A stretch of 64,000 nucleotides of DNA from Planctomycetales bacterium ZRK34 (GCA_014873095.1 CP050848.1:1054001-1118000); one strand, 5' to 3'. Counted from the stretch's first letter, positions 39,843 to 51,030 are shown. Notes: generated from the sequence alone by a model not told the origin. A program made the numbers and translations.

Positions 39843-41153
39843 TTATGACGACGCCGGCGACTCATGATGGTGCGGCGCGGCCGGCTCGGAGCGTGAAAAC
39901 ACACCGAATACAAGCTGACGCAGCGGGCGAATCGCCAGCACGATCAGTAAGATCGCCGACGGCAGCGACACCCAGATCGGCAGCATGTTGTGCGAATGTT
40001 CGACCTGCGACTGGATGCTGATGTCCCAGTAGCTGACCAGCAGATCGGTCAGCAGCCCGAACCCGATCGCCCCGCCGCAGAGGCCGACGAGGTAGGCGAC
40101 CGTGGCCGGCGTGCCGATGTTCTTGCGGATCACCGCCAGCGAGCCGATGTTCGTCGCCGGCCCGGCCAGCAGAAAGACCAGCACCGTGCCGGGCGAAACA
40201 CCGGCCAGCAGCAGGCTTGTCGCCAGCGGGATCGAGGCCGTAGCGCAGATGTACATGGGAATGCCGATCGCGATCATCACGAGCATCGCCACCGGCCCGC
40301 TGCCCCAACTCGCCAGCGCATCGGTCGGCACGAACGTCACCACCGCGGCCGCCGCCAACAGACCGATCAGCATCCACAGCGCGATCTCATCGAGAATATT
40401 CGACATCGCATAGCTGAGTCCGCCTGTCAGTCGACCCCACCAACCGGGCTTGGACGGCGCGCTCTTCGACGAGCAGCAGCTTTTGGTTTCCGAGGTTTCC
40501 GGCTCGGGTTCGGCCTGCTTTGAGGAGCAACACGAATGGGCCTTCGGTTCGGGCTCAGGCTTGGGCGTCGCCTTCTTCGACGAGCAGCAACACGACGACT
40601 CAGGCTCGGGCTCGGGTTCAGGCTCGGCTTTCGAGGAGCAACACGAGTGCGCGGGCTCGGGTTTCGATTCCGACTTGGACCCGCAACAGGATTTGCCTTC
40701 GTGGGTGTCGGGGCTTTGATCGGCATTGGGCGCTTCGTCGGCCTGGGGGCTCAACTCGCTGAGAATGCCGGCGAAGATCGCACACGCGATGCCGACGATC
40801 GGGCGGACGATCGCCAGGAAAGGCCCCAGCAGCGCGTAGCTGACCGAGATCGAATCGACGCCGTTGACGGGCGTAGCCACCAGGAACGACACCGTCGCCC
40901 CGCGCGAAGCCCCCTGCTTTCGCAGTGACAACGCCGCCGGCAAAACGCCGCACGAGCAAAGCGGCAGCGGCGTGCCGAGCAATGCCGCCCGCGTGACCGA
41001 ACCGATGCCACGTTTGCCGAGCCAGCGCGCCATCCAGTTATCGGGGATGAACGCTTTCATCAGGCCCGCCGCGACGAGGCCGAGCAACAGCCAAGGCCCG
41101 GCGTCGAGTATGACCTGCCAGAAACTTGCGAGAAATTCAGTGATGTAATGCAT
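39843..41153 (-). CDS. DUF318/ArsP-type permease (SO_0444-like metal efflux) with Cys-rich loop
   Basis: A 436-residue membrane permease with two halves. The N-terminal half holds GTPLPLCSCGVLPAALSLRKQGASRGATVSFLVATPVNGVDS, the family motif with CSC. The second half holds ILDEIALWMLIGLLAAA, GIPMYICATASIPLATSLL and GPATNIGSL. The linker (about residues 140-240) has five Cys-pair units (CCGSK, HSCCSSK, SSCCCSSK, HSCCSSK, SCCSSK) separated by Lys/Pro/Glu spacers. This family exports soft metals such as Cu or Zn, or methylarsenic; the Cys array would hold thiophilic metal in the loop. ATG 41153 follows GGAG; a GTG two codons earlier is less likely. Confidence 0.85.
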   Translation of the reverse strand: MHYITEFLASFWQVILDAGPWLLLGLVAAGLMKAFIPDNWMARWLGKRGIGSVTRAALLGTPLPLCSCGVLPAALSLRKQGASRGATVSFLVATPVNGVDSISVSYALLGPFLAIVRPIVGIACAIFAGILSELSPQADEAPNADQSPDTHEGKSCCGSKSESKPEPAHSCCSSKAEPEPEPEPESSCCCSSKKATPKPEPEPKAHSCCSSKQAEPEPETSETKSCCSSKSAPSKPGWWGRLTGGLSYAMSNILDEIALWMLIGLLAAAAVVTFVPTDALASWGSGPVAMLVMIAIGIPMYICATASIPLATSLLLAGVSPGTVLVFLLAGPATNIGSLAVIRKNIGTPATVAYLVGLCGGAIGFGLLTDLLVSYWDISIQSQVEHSHNMLPIWVSLPSAILLIVLAIRPLRQLVFGVFSRSEPAAPHHHESPASS

Positions 41154-41262
41154 ATCCACTCCGATGCGTCATCTTGGACGCTGTTACGGAGTGATTCTAG
41201 TAGTGCGCTGTCGATGAATCTTCGGTTGTCGGCGCGCTCCCCTTCGGGTCGCGGCTAAACGT

Positions 41263-43080
41263 CTACCGTCCGAGCGCGATGGTCAAAACTGTCAGGTCGG
41301 CGGGGTTGATTCCGGCCAGACGCGCCGCCTGCCCGAAGGTCGCCGGGCGGAACTTGCCCAGTACGTGAACAGCCTCGTTGCGCAGGCCCTTGATCTGCGT
41401 GTAATCGAAATCCGTCGGCAACGGGCGATGCTCCATGCGCTGCACACGCTGGTGATCGCGCACGTGCCGCTCGACGAAGGGGGCGTACTTGATCTCACTG
41501 AGCAGGGCTGTGATCGTCCGCGGATCGTGGGCCCCCGGAAGATCAGTTCCATTGAGTATCTCGAGCACTTCCAGGTGACCGACTTCGGGGCGCTTGAGGT
41601 AGTGCAAACCGCAAGCGGCGTCGAGGGTCTTCCGCAGGGCGTCGAGCGCCTCCCGGCGTTGCTCATACACGCCCCACTGATGATCGTCGACCAGGCCCCA
41701 TTCGCGCCCCAGTTCGGTCAGGCGCTCCGGCGCGTTGTCCGCCCGCAGCATCAGTCGATGCTCGGCGCGGCTGGTGAACATCCGATACGGCTCGCGCGGC
41801 ACCTTGGTCACCAGGTCGTCCATCAACACGCCGATGTAGGCCTGATCGCGCCCCAGGCGCACGAGGTCTTCATCCCGCATGTAGCGCACCGCGTTGAGCC
41901 CGGCCATCACGCCCTGGGCGCCGGCTTCTTCGTAACCGGTCGTGCCGTTGATCTGGCCGGCAAGGAACAGGCCCGGCACGCGCTTGGTCATGCACGTGGC
42001 ATCGATCTGATGAGGCAGCACCATGTCGTACTCGACGGCATATCCGTAGCGGAGAATCTTGGCATGTTCGCACCCGGGCAGGCGGGCGACGATTTCATCT
42101 TGCACATCGCGCGGCAGGCTGGTCGAAATGCCGTTGCAGTACATCTCCTTGGTTTCGAGCGACTCGGGCTCGAGGAAGACGGTATGGCGTGACTTATCAG
42201 CGAAGCGCACGACCTTGTCTTCGATCGAGGGGCAGTACCGCGGGCCGGTGGTTTTGACCTGGCCGTTGAACATCGGGGCGCGGTCGAGGTTGGCGCGGAT
42301 GTGATCGTGAATGTGCTGGTCGGTGTAGGTGATCCAGCAGGGTCGCTGCTCGATGACGGGGAAGCGATCGAGCGTAGTCAGGTCTGAAAACGGCGTGGGG
42401 GTTTGGTCGCCGGGCTGGCGGTCAAACTGGTCGTAGTCGAGCGTGGTCGCATCGAGGCGCGGGGGCGTGCCGGTTTTGAGGCGGCCGAGTTCGAAGCCCA
42501 GACCACGGAGCGTGTCGGAGATGACATTGGCGGCAGGCTCGTCGATGCGCCCGCCGGGAGTTTGCTCAGGGCCGCGGTGTAACAGGCCGCGCATGAAGGT
42601 GCCGGTGGTCAACACCGTGGCGTGGGCGGTCAACTTTTGGGGCGTCGCACTCAAGTGCGACGCTCCGAGGGTGATGCCTGCGCAGCGGCCGTTCTGAACG
42701 AGGATCTCTTCGACCGCGCCTGCGATGATCGTGAGGTTTTCACGGGTGCGAAGCAGGCGGTGAACTTCGCGCATGTAGGCGTACTTGTCGGCCTGGGCGC
42801 GGGGGCCTCGCACGGCGGGGCCCTTGGACTGATTGAGCATGCGGAACTGGATGCCGGTGGCGTCGATCGCCCGACCCATCAACCCGCCGAGGGCGTCGAT
42901 TTCGCGGACGATCTGCCCCTTGGCCAAGCCGCCGATGGCGGGGTTGCACGACATCTGCCCAATGCGGGCCGGGTCCATCGTGACCAGCGCGGTGCGCGCA
43001 CCGCAATTGGCCGCCGCCCAGGCAGCCTCGGCGCCGGCGTGACCGCCGCCGATGACGATGATGTCGTAGTCGGTAGACAT
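41263..43080 (-). CDS. mnmG: tRNA uridine-5-carboxymethylaminomethyl modification enzyme MnmG (GidA)
   Basis: A 605-residue FAD protein which, with MnmE, modifies wobble U34 of tRNAs. It has IVIGGGHAGAEAAWAAA, IGQMSCNPAIGGLAKGQIVREIDALGG, VLTTGTFMRGLLHRG, GRLKTGTPPRLD and GYEEAGAQGVMAGLNA, and ends in the MnmG C-terminal helices. The start at 43080 matches the family N-terminus. It carries an in-frame family A palindrome (42642-42663) encoding GASHLSAT at about residues 139-146. That lies on a surface-type segment between the beta strands before VLTTGTF, where homologues are shorter. mnmE is not adjacent. Confidence 0.95.
   Translation of the reverse strand: MSTDYDIIVIGGGHAGAEAAWAAANCGARTALVTMDPARIGQMSCNPAIGGLAKGQIVREIDALGGLMGRAIDATGIQFRMLNQSKGPAVRGPRAQADKYAYMREVHRLLRTRENLTIIAGAVEEILVQNGRCAGITLGASHLSATPQKLTAHATVLTTGTFMRGLLHRGPEQTPGGRIDEPAANVISDTLRGLGFELGRLKTGTPPRLDATTLDYDQFDRQPGDQTPTPFSDLTTLDRFPVIEQRPCWITYTDQHIHDHIRANLDRAPMFNGQVKTTGPRYCPSIEDKVVRFADKSRHTVFLEPESLETKEMYCNGISTSLPRDVQDEIVARLPGCEHAKILRYGYAVEYDMVLPHQIDATCMTKRVPGLFLAGQINGTTGYEEAGAQGVMAGLNAVRYMRDEDLVRLGRDQAYIGVLMDDLVTKVPREPYRMFTSRAEHRLMLRADNAPERLTELGREWGLVDDHQWGVYEQRREALDALRKTLDAACGLHYLKRPEVGHLEVLEILNGTDLPGAHDPRTITALLSEIKYAPFVERHVRDHQRVQRMEHRPLPTDFDYTQIKGLRNEAVHVLGKFRPATFGQAARLAGINPADLTVLTIALGR
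42642..42663 (-). repeat. family A palindrome inside mnmG
   Basis: Core GTCGCACTCAAGTGCGAC (one base off the perfect palindrome of the copies at 11441 and 12080), with the paired GC extension on each side. It lies in frame within the mnmG coding sequence and adds the peptide GASHLSAT. Confidence 0.85.
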
Positions 43081-43135
43081 TGGGCAGATTATATGCGGCC
43101 GAAACCCGCCCGGTTTCAACTGCTGATGGGATTGA

Positions 43136-43438
43136 TCACGAGCCGCCTTCGGTCAGACCGGCGGCACTCGACAGCCAACGGGCATCCGATCGCAACGAAC
43201 GCCGATTGACCCGATAGAACACCGAACGCCCGGATCGCGAGGTGGTGATGACTTTCGCTTCACGCAGAATACGCAGATGAGCCGACAGCGTGGCGTCACT
43301 GCGGTGAACCAACTGCCCCAACGCCTTGAACGACTGCGTCTGATCAAGCGTGGCAGTAACAATCTTCCGCCGAACCGGATGCCCCAGCGCCCGAAACACA
43401 TCCAACTCATCCGATCGTTTTCGATAGGGCCTCGACAT
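43136..43438 (-). CDS. ArsR-family winged-helix transcriptional repressor
   Basis: A 100-residue small DNA-binding protein: DVFRALGHPVRRKIVTATLDQ, KALGQLVHRSDATLSAHLRILREAKVITTSRSGRSVFYRVN (helix-turn-helix plus wing). No CxC metal motif like that of ArsR or SmtB is seen, so it may sense something other than a metal. The start at 43438 is chosen because a palindromic operator lies just upstream. Gene neighbours (mnmG, a glycosidase) give no target hint other than autoregulation. Confidence 0.85.
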   Translation of the reverse strand: MSRPYRKRSDELDVFRALGHPVRRKIVTATLDQTQSFKALGQLVHRSDATLSAHLRILREAKVITTSRSGRSVFYRVNRRSLRSDARWLSSAAGLTEGGS

Positions 43439-43442
43439 GAAT

Positions 43443-43461
43443 CTATTTTCGTCGAAAATAG
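43443..43461. promoter_or_regulatory. palindromic operator of the ArsR-type gene
   Basis: CTATTTTCGTCGAAAATAG is a perfect 9-1-9 palindrome immediately before the repressor start codon, in the usual position for autorepression. Confidence 0.7.
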
Positions 43462-43619
43462 AGTAATTGTCAAGATTGAAAATACATGCTGGTTGAATCA
43501 CGATCACATGGTTTGGGTTGGTGGCGGTGTGCTTTGGGTTGGTGGCCGTACGGTTTTACTTGATGGCCGTGCTTGACGCCCGCAGTTCACGCACATGGGC
43601 AGATACATACCGCAGGCGT

Positions 43620-45836
43620 TCAGCCGATGATGCCGTCGGCGGCGGGTTCGTGGCCGAGTATTTTCACCGGCTCAATTTCACCCTCGATAACGGCCCGTCC
43701 ATCGCGATCGACCACGCAGATCGGAATCTTGCCCGCGCCCCAGTCGGCCAGCGGCAGCAGCGGCCAGCGCTGAGCGCGATGGCGCGGCGGCGTCACGGCG
43801 AAGTATTCACCATCCAGGCGATCGATCTGCAAGCGCGGCCCGGCGAGGAAGTACCCGAAAGAAACCGCCCCGCGCGGGTAAAACGCCAACTCATTCCCGA
43901 TGTAGGTATCGCAGTAGCCCATCGACTGGCCGTTGGTATTGGAGTAGACCAGCATGTCCCAGTAGCGTGAGTCCAGGTGCAGCAGGTGAACGTTGAGGTA
44001 TTCACCAACGAAGTCGCGCCAGAGGTTGGAGCTGATCCAGATGTTGGTCGAGTCTGACGACGTGTGACCGCAACCATAGGGACAGAGCGCTTCGCGCTGG
44101 GCGTTGAAGATGTCGTCGTGCAGGCGGTCGGCGTCGAAAGCGAGCGGCTGGGCGATGATCATCGGCAGCAGCAGGCCGTTGGGCGTGTAGATCGAATAGT
44201 CATCCCACCCGACCAGGCCCTTGACGGGCAGCGGCTCGCCGGACCATGTATCGATCAGGCCGCGCGTGTCACGATCGACGCAGACGGCGTAGTGATCGTT
44301 CAGCCATGCGGCAGCTTCGATCTTCGGCACATCGTTGGCGGCGGTCGTGCGGCAGCGCTCAGCAACCTCGCGCTGATCAACACGATCCAACAGATCGGCC
44401 GCGGCATCCAGCGCCCCGACGCGCTTGATCGCGAGGTAGGTCTGCTTGCGGGCGAACTGCACCGCGACGGAGCCGTCGAGCGTGTTGGCTGTGCCTTCGG
44501 ATGCGAAGCCGGAGTCGTCACGATCGGTCCAAAGCAGGTATTCGGCGAAGCGGCGGACGACCTCGGTGTGTTTTTTCAGCGGTTTGAGATTGCCCGTCCA
44601 GTGCGAATACGCCTGCAATAGCAGCAGGAAATTCGAGTTTTCCTCAACAGGCATGGCGTGGTCATACGCGGCGGAGCCGATCTTCATGCCGCGGCCCATG
44701 TCGTGGTTGAGGATCAATCCACCGGAGGGCTCGTGCTCGGTCACGTGCGTGGCCCACTGATCAAACTGCAACGTCAGCAGGCGCGGCCAAAGCGTGAAGT
44801 AGAACATCGCCAGGTTGTATTCGACGTCGACGGTGCCGTGGAACATGCTTGTGCCTTCGAGCACGCTGAACCACTCGCTGCCGTCGGGTCGCTGACACCA
44901 GAACGTGCTCGCCAGGTAGCTGTGGAAAGCCATGACCAGCAGGTGCCACCGCGCCCGGGTCAGCGGCGCCTGCTCGATCACTTTCTCGAAACGGCGCGAG
45001 CGGGCGAGATTGTCGTCGCGGCGTTCGATCGCCAGGCGGAGCACCTCGTCGAGATTGGGCCAGTGCTTGGTGTAGCGGAAGGTCGCCGGCTCCTGGTCGA
45101 CGCGCAACACCGGCTCGGCGACGTGGGCCGCCCAGACCAGCCGCCACTTGATGCCGCTGCCTTCTTCGGTGACGGGCAGTTCGAGCGTGAGGCCGGTGCC
45201 GCCTTGAGGACCGGTGCACGCGGCGACGCCTTCGTTGAGGCTGACCAGCCGCTCGACCACCTGCACGGTCGGCGCCTCGGGGTCTGTGGGGATGTTGTCG
45301 GTGGAACTGAGGGTGGTGTCGTTGCCGACGGCCGCCTCGTAGCGCGGGTCAAGCCGCACGGCGTAGTTGAGGTCGATGCGATTGTCGACGACGCCGATCT
45401 GCGTTTCCGGCCGACTCAGACGGATGAACATCCGCACCTTCTTGGGGATGTTTTTGACGCGGCGTCGGCGCACCCGATGGGCCGGCACCGCGCGCAGCTC
45501 GACGTAAAACGCCGGCAGCATGCACAGCGGCTCGTCCTGCGGGTAGAACGGGCTGTGGAGGTTCAACTCGAAGCGGAGGCCGGAGGCTTCGCTGTGGCCT
45601 CGGAAGGTGATGGAGTTGATGCGCTCGAACTGCTCGCAACCGTAGAGCACCTCGCCGTGCTGGGTGAACGGCAGGACGCGCTCGGTGCCATCGGGCTCGA
45701 TCAGACCGACGGCCAGGTCGAGCGGGCGATCGAGAAAGCGCCCCAGCGCCGAGTGCATGATCCGGCGTTTGCCGGGTTCAAATAGCAGGCCGAAGCGACT
45801 TCCGAGTCGCCCAAGCGGCCATGTCATCATCTGCAT
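43620..45836 (-). CDS. GH52-like glycoside hydrolase (beta-xylosidase type)
   Basis: A 738-residue protein without a clear signal peptide: an N-terminal beta-sandwich and a C-terminal (alpha/alpha)6 barrel. By memory of GH52 xylosidases I recognise GGLILNHDMG, EEGxxM-like VLEGTSMFHGTVDVEYN (nucleophile-Glu region), ANTLDGSVAVQFARKQTYLA (acid/base-Asp region), TSSDSTNIWISSNLWRDF and ELAFYPRGAVSFGYF. Similar blocks (MPVEENSNFLLLLQAY) occur in DUF4965/GH-like glutaminases, so a related six-hairpin family is possible. GGAGG precedes ATG 45836; a TTG three codons earlier is less likely. Confidence 0.65.
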   Translation of the reverse strand: MQMMTWPLGRLGSRFGLLFEPGKRRIMHSALGRFLDRPLDLAVGLIEPDGTERVLPFTQHGEVLYGCEQFERINSITFRGHSEASGLRFELNLHSPFYPQDEPLCMLPAFYVELRAVPAHRVRRRRVKNIPKKVRMFIRLSRPETQIGVVDNRIDLNYAVRLDPRYEAAVGNDTTLSSTDNIPTDPEAPTVQVVERLVSLNEGVAACTGPQGGTGLTLELPVTEEGSGIKWRLVWAAHVAEPVLRVDQEPATFRYTKHWPNLDEVLRLAIERRDDNLARSRRFEKVIEQAPLTRARWHLLVMAFHSYLASTFWCQRPDGSEWFSVLEGTSMFHGTVDVEYNLAMFYFTLWPRLLTLQFDQWATHVTEHEPSGGLILNHDMGRGMKIGSAAYDHAMPVEENSNFLLLLQAYSHWTGNLKPLKKHTEVVRRFAEYLLWTDRDDSGFASEGTANTLDGSVAVQFARKQTYLAIKRVGALDAAADLLDRVDQREVAERCRTTAANDVPKIEAAAWLNDHYAVCVDRDTRGLIDTWSGEPLPVKGLVGWDDYSIYTPNGLLLPMIIAQPLAFDADRLHDDIFNAQREALCPYGCGHTSSDSTNIWISSNLWRDFVGEYLNVHLLHLDSRYWDMLVYSNTNGQSMGYCDTYIGNELAFYPRGAVSFGYFLAGPRLQIDRLDGEYFAVTPPRHRAQRWPLLPLADWGAGKIPICVVDRDGRAVIEGEIEPVKILGHEPAADGIIG

Positions 45837-45910
45837 GGCGAACAACCTCCGCCGGTTAACCGTGCTGACTCATCTTAATGATGATTTTCGGCCTGTCCAT
45901 GCCATCAAAG

Positions 45911-45940
45911 AAGGCGAGGGGATTAAAATCCCCCCGCCTT
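45911..45940 (-). terminator. terminator of fusA
   Basis: Complementary arms AAGGCGAGGGGAT (45911-45923) and ATCCCCCCGCCTT (45928-45940), one A-C mismatch, followed on the minus strand by TTCTTTG. It lies 27 bases after the fusA stop. Confidence 0.75.
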
Positions 45941-45967
45941 GGGTAAGTCATAAGGTTGTCAGGTCGA

Positions 45968-48124
<2,157 letters not shown>

Positions 48125-48697
48125 GTCGTTGCTCTCAACTTGCGTTTGCGTACGGCGGGGTTTGAAGTTTTTCCAATGACGTTAATTTGCAGGGATGTCA
48201 GGACCGGTATCGTCCGCCTCGGGTCACTCCGGGGGCCGGGGGAACCGGGGGGCAGGGCAAGGCAATGGGTGTATACAGTGCCGGCCCTGTCCATCGGTCC
48301 CGAACCCGACGAACAGCGGCCGTTGGGGGTGGGGACTAGCGGGTTGGATTTTCACGGTGCAACGTCAGTGCACTCCAGTCGTCAGGCCGCGGGTCAAACC
48401 GCGGTGTGTTGAACCCACGACGAGTTTATCGGCATGGGGCCCGGCGAACCTTGCCACGGAACCGGAAAATGGTTATAGGAAAATCCGGTGGGTTCCGCAG
48501 ACCGGGCCAGATTCGTAAGAATAGACGATTTTACACGCCGGTCAAGCTGAACAATACAAATTTCCCCCACCGCTAACCCCCCGCTCACATCCCCCCCAAG
48601 CCCGATGCTGAGCGAGCCGCAGGCGAGCGAAGCGTCGGGATATCCATCTGACAACCCATCACTTGCACATCCCCCGCATTTCCGCCACACTCCCGGC
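48125..48697. other. non-coding region between divergent fusA and rph
   Basis: About 570 bases with no convincing gene. It holds the leaders of both genes, an inverted repeat CCGCGG...CCGCGG (48387-48404), and a GCGAGCC-type hairpin repeat at 48601-48639 close to rph. No RNA gene was recognised. Confidence 0.5.
48601..48639. repeat. imperfect palindromic repeat, GCGAGCC/AGGCGAGC type
   Basis: Begins CCCGATGCTGAGCGAGCC and ends AGGCGAGCGAAGCGTCGGG; the two halves pair with scattered mismatches. No second copy was found in the window. Confidence 0.55.
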
Positions 48698-49411
48698 ATG
48701 CCTACCAAAAGACGCCCCAATCAGCTCCGTCCGGTCAAGATCACCCGCAACTACCCCTCCGCCGCCCCCGGCTCCGTCCTCATCCAGATGGGCCAGACCC
48801 GCGTGATCTGCACCGCCTCGATCAGCCAGACCCCGCCCAACTGGCTGCCCAAAGACCCCGAAACCGGGGCCTTCACCGCCGGCTGGGTCACCGCCGAGTA
48901 CAACATGATGCCCGGGTCCACCCCCGACCGCATCCGCCGCGGGCCCAACAGCCGCGCCACGGAAATCCAGCGTCTGATCGGCCGCAGCCTCCGCGCCGCC
49001 GTTGATCTCGAAAAGATGCCGGGCGTCGCCATCACCTGCGACTGCGATGTGCTCGTCGCCGACGGCGGCACGCGCACCGCCGCCATCACCGGCGCCTTCG
49101 TCGCCCTGTCCGACGCCATCAGCCACGCCCGCAGCCTCGGGCTGATCACCAAAAACCCCATCCTCGGCCCGATCGCCGCCATCTCCGTCGGCATCATCGA
49201 CGGGCAACCCTGCCTCGACCTCGACTACCCCCTCGACTCCCGCGCCGATGTCGACATGAACGTCGTCATGAACCACCGCGGCCACTTCGTCGAAGTCCAG
49301 GGCACCGGCGAGCAGACCACCTTCACCCGCAAACAGCTCGACACCCTCCTCGCCCTGGCCGCCCGAGGCATCCGCCAACTCATCAAAACCCAGCGCACCG
49401 CCCTGCGCTGA
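48698..49411 (+). CDS. rph: ribonuclease PH
   Basis: A 237-residue phosphorolytic 3'-exoribonuclease that trims tRNA 3' ends. The protein begins MPTKRRPNQLRPVKITRNY, with GSVLIQMGQTRVICTASI, GWVTAEYNMMPGST, RGPNSRATEIQRLIGRSLRA, CDVLVADGGTRTAAITGA and a C-terminal EVQGTGEQTTFTR, all RNase PH signatures including the RNA-binding Arg cluster. Length equals the family norm. The open frame continues 31 codons upstream, through the palindromic repeat, but ATG 48698 matches homologues. Confidence 0.96.
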   Translation: MPTKRRPNQLRPVKITRNYPSAAPGSVLIQMGQTRVICTASISQTPPNWLPKDPETGAFTAGWVTAEYNMMPGSTPDRIRRGPNSRATEIQRLIGRSLRAAVDLEKMPGVAITCDCDVLVADGGTRTAAITGAFVALSDAISHARSLGLITKNPILGPIAAISVGIIDGQPCLDLDYPLDSRADVDMNVVMNHRGHFVEVQGTGEQTTFTRKQLDTLLALAARGIRQLIKTQRTALR

Positions 49412-49417
49412 CCCAAC

Positions 49418-49503
49418 GTTTAGCCGGCGGGCTCGCCCGCCGCTTCAGCAATCACATTCGCGCCAACCCCCACCCAAGCGGCGAGCAAGCTCGCCGGCTA
49501 AAC
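49418..49503. repeat. inverted-repeat element, family D, after rph
   Basis: Left palindrome 49418-49445 starts GTTTAGCCGGCGGGC; right palindrome 49476-49503 ends GCTCGCCGGCTAAAC. Outer ends are mutually complementary. Similar to 1081-1138. Confidence 0.7.
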
Positions 49504-49573
49504 AAAACCCAGCGCCTGGCGATGCGCCAATTGCCCCACGCAATCTGTCTGATGGCCGGGCCGTTCTGACTGC

Positions 49574-50974
49574 ATGATCAGATCCGCGATCGCTGTCGTG
49601 TTGGTGCTGCTGGTGTGTGGCGTGGTCGACGCGGCGCCCCGGCCGAATATTCTGCTGATGCTGGCTGACGATCTGTCGTGGCATGATGCCGGGTGCTACG
49701 GCAACAAGGATGTGCACACGCCGAACCTCGACGCGCTGGCCGCACAGGGCATGCGCTTCGACGCGTGTTTCACCGGCACGGCCATGTGCGCCCCGACGCG
49801 GCAGCAGCTTTACACCGGCGTGTTCCCCGTTCGCAACGGCGCTTACCCGAACCACAGCAAGGTCAAACCCGGCACAAAGTCCATCGTGCATCATCTTCGC
49901 AATCTGGGTTACCGCATCGCATTGATCGGCAAGCAGCATGTCGGCCCGCGCGAATCATTTCCGTATGAATACCTCGGCGCTAAACAGCGCAAAGCGGACG
50001 AAACCGCCGGCCATGAGTTCAACTACGACAAGGCTAGGCGGTTCATTCAACGTGATGCCGATGAGCCCTACTGCCTGATCGTCTGCTCCAAGCAGCCGCA
50101 CATGCCCTGGAATCGCGGCGACCGCTCCGTCTACGACCCGTCGAAATTCACGCTGCCGCCGTACCTGGTCGACTTACCCGAAACCCGGCAGGCCCTGCAG
50201 CAGTACTATGCCGAGGTCACCTACTTCGATGCCCAGGTCGGCCACATCCTGCAACTGATCCAACAGGCCGGCCGCGCGGACAACACCCTCGTCATGGTCA
50301 CCAGCGAGCAGGGCTCCAACTTCCCCCACTGCAAATGGACCTGCTACGACACGGGCTTAAAAACCATGCTGATCGTCCGCTGGCCCGGGCGTGTGAAACC
50401 TGGCTCGACGACCGACGCCATGGTGCAATACGTCGACATCCTGCCGACGCTCATTCAGGCCGCCGGCGGTGATCCCACTACTGTCGACACCGGCCTGCCC
50501 GGCGCGCCCGACGGCGGCCGCGGGTTTGACGGTGCCAGCTTCCTCAACGTCTTGCTCGGCAATACGGATTCACACCGCGATGCGGTCTTTGGTGTACACA
50601 CCACGCAGGGCATCATCCAGGGTTCGACCTACCCCGTCCGCAGCATTCGCACCGCCACGCACAAGTACATCCTCAACCTGAACCCCGAGGCCGACTTCAC
50701 CAATGTCGTCACCGCCCGGGGCGAAGGCGCTTTCGCCGCATGGCGTCAGGCAGCCGCCAGCGGAAACGAACAAGCGCAACAGATGGTTACCCGTTACCAG
50801 CATCGCCCCGCCGAAGAGCTTTACGACCTGCGTCATGATCCCTACGAGCTTCACAACATCGCAGGCCCCGAACACCGCGCCCTCATGAACCAGCTTCGCG
50901 CCAAACTCCAGGCATGGATGAAACAACAGGGCGATGAAGGCATGATCACCGAACTCCAAGTCAAAACACGATAA
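49574..50974 (+). CDS. secreted sulfatase, heparan-N-sulfatase-like subgroup
   Basis: A 466-residue sulfatase with a signal peptide (AIAVVLVLLVCGVVDAAP). It shows NILLMLADDLSWHDAGCYGN, the formylglycine motif CAPTR (Cys72-Arg76, CxPxR form) and LIGKQHVGP. The Asp-Asn-Gly block of arylsulfatases is replaced by TSEQGSNFP, as in S1_8-type (heparan N-sulfatase-like) enzymes. The C-terminus has AEELYDLRHDPYELHNIA. It probably acts on sulfated marine polysaccharides; exact substrate unknown. It differs clearly from the sulfatase at 14089. Confidence 0.9.
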   Translation: MIRSAIAVVLVLLVCGVVDAAPRPNILLMLADDLSWHDAGCYGNKDVHTPNLDALAAQGMRFDACFTGTAMCAPTRQQLYTGVFPVRNGAYPNHSKVKPGTKSIVHHLRNLGYRIALIGKQHVGPRESFPYEYLGAKQRKADETAGHEFNYDKARRFIQRDADEPYCLIVCSKQPHMPWNRGDRSVYDPSKFTLPPYLVDLPETRQALQQYYAEVTYFDAQVGHILQLIQQAGRADNTLVMVTSEQGSNFPHCKWTCYDTGLKTMLIVRWPGRVKPGSTTDAMVQYVDILPTLIQAAGGDPTTVDTGLPGAPDGGRGFDGASFLNVLLGNTDSHRDAVFGVHTTQGIIQGSTYPVRSIRTATHKYILNLNPEADFTNVVTARGEGAFAAWRQAAASGNEQAQQMVTRYQHRPAEELYDLRHDPYELHNIAGPEHRALMNQLRAKLQAWMKQQGDEGMITELQVKTR

Positions 50975-51004
50975 AAAAAACCGCGACACTTTCGTGCCGC
51001 GGTT
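50973..51004 (-). terminator. terminator between convergent sulfatase and DUF2203 genes
   Basis: AACCGCG (50979-50985) pairs with CGCGGTT (50998-51004), extended by CAC/GTG. The minus strand ends in eight T (plus A-run 50973-50980). It serves the DUF2203 gene and may act in both directions. Confidence 0.75.
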
Positions 51005-51030
51005 CATCGTGTGGTCAATTCAAATCAATA

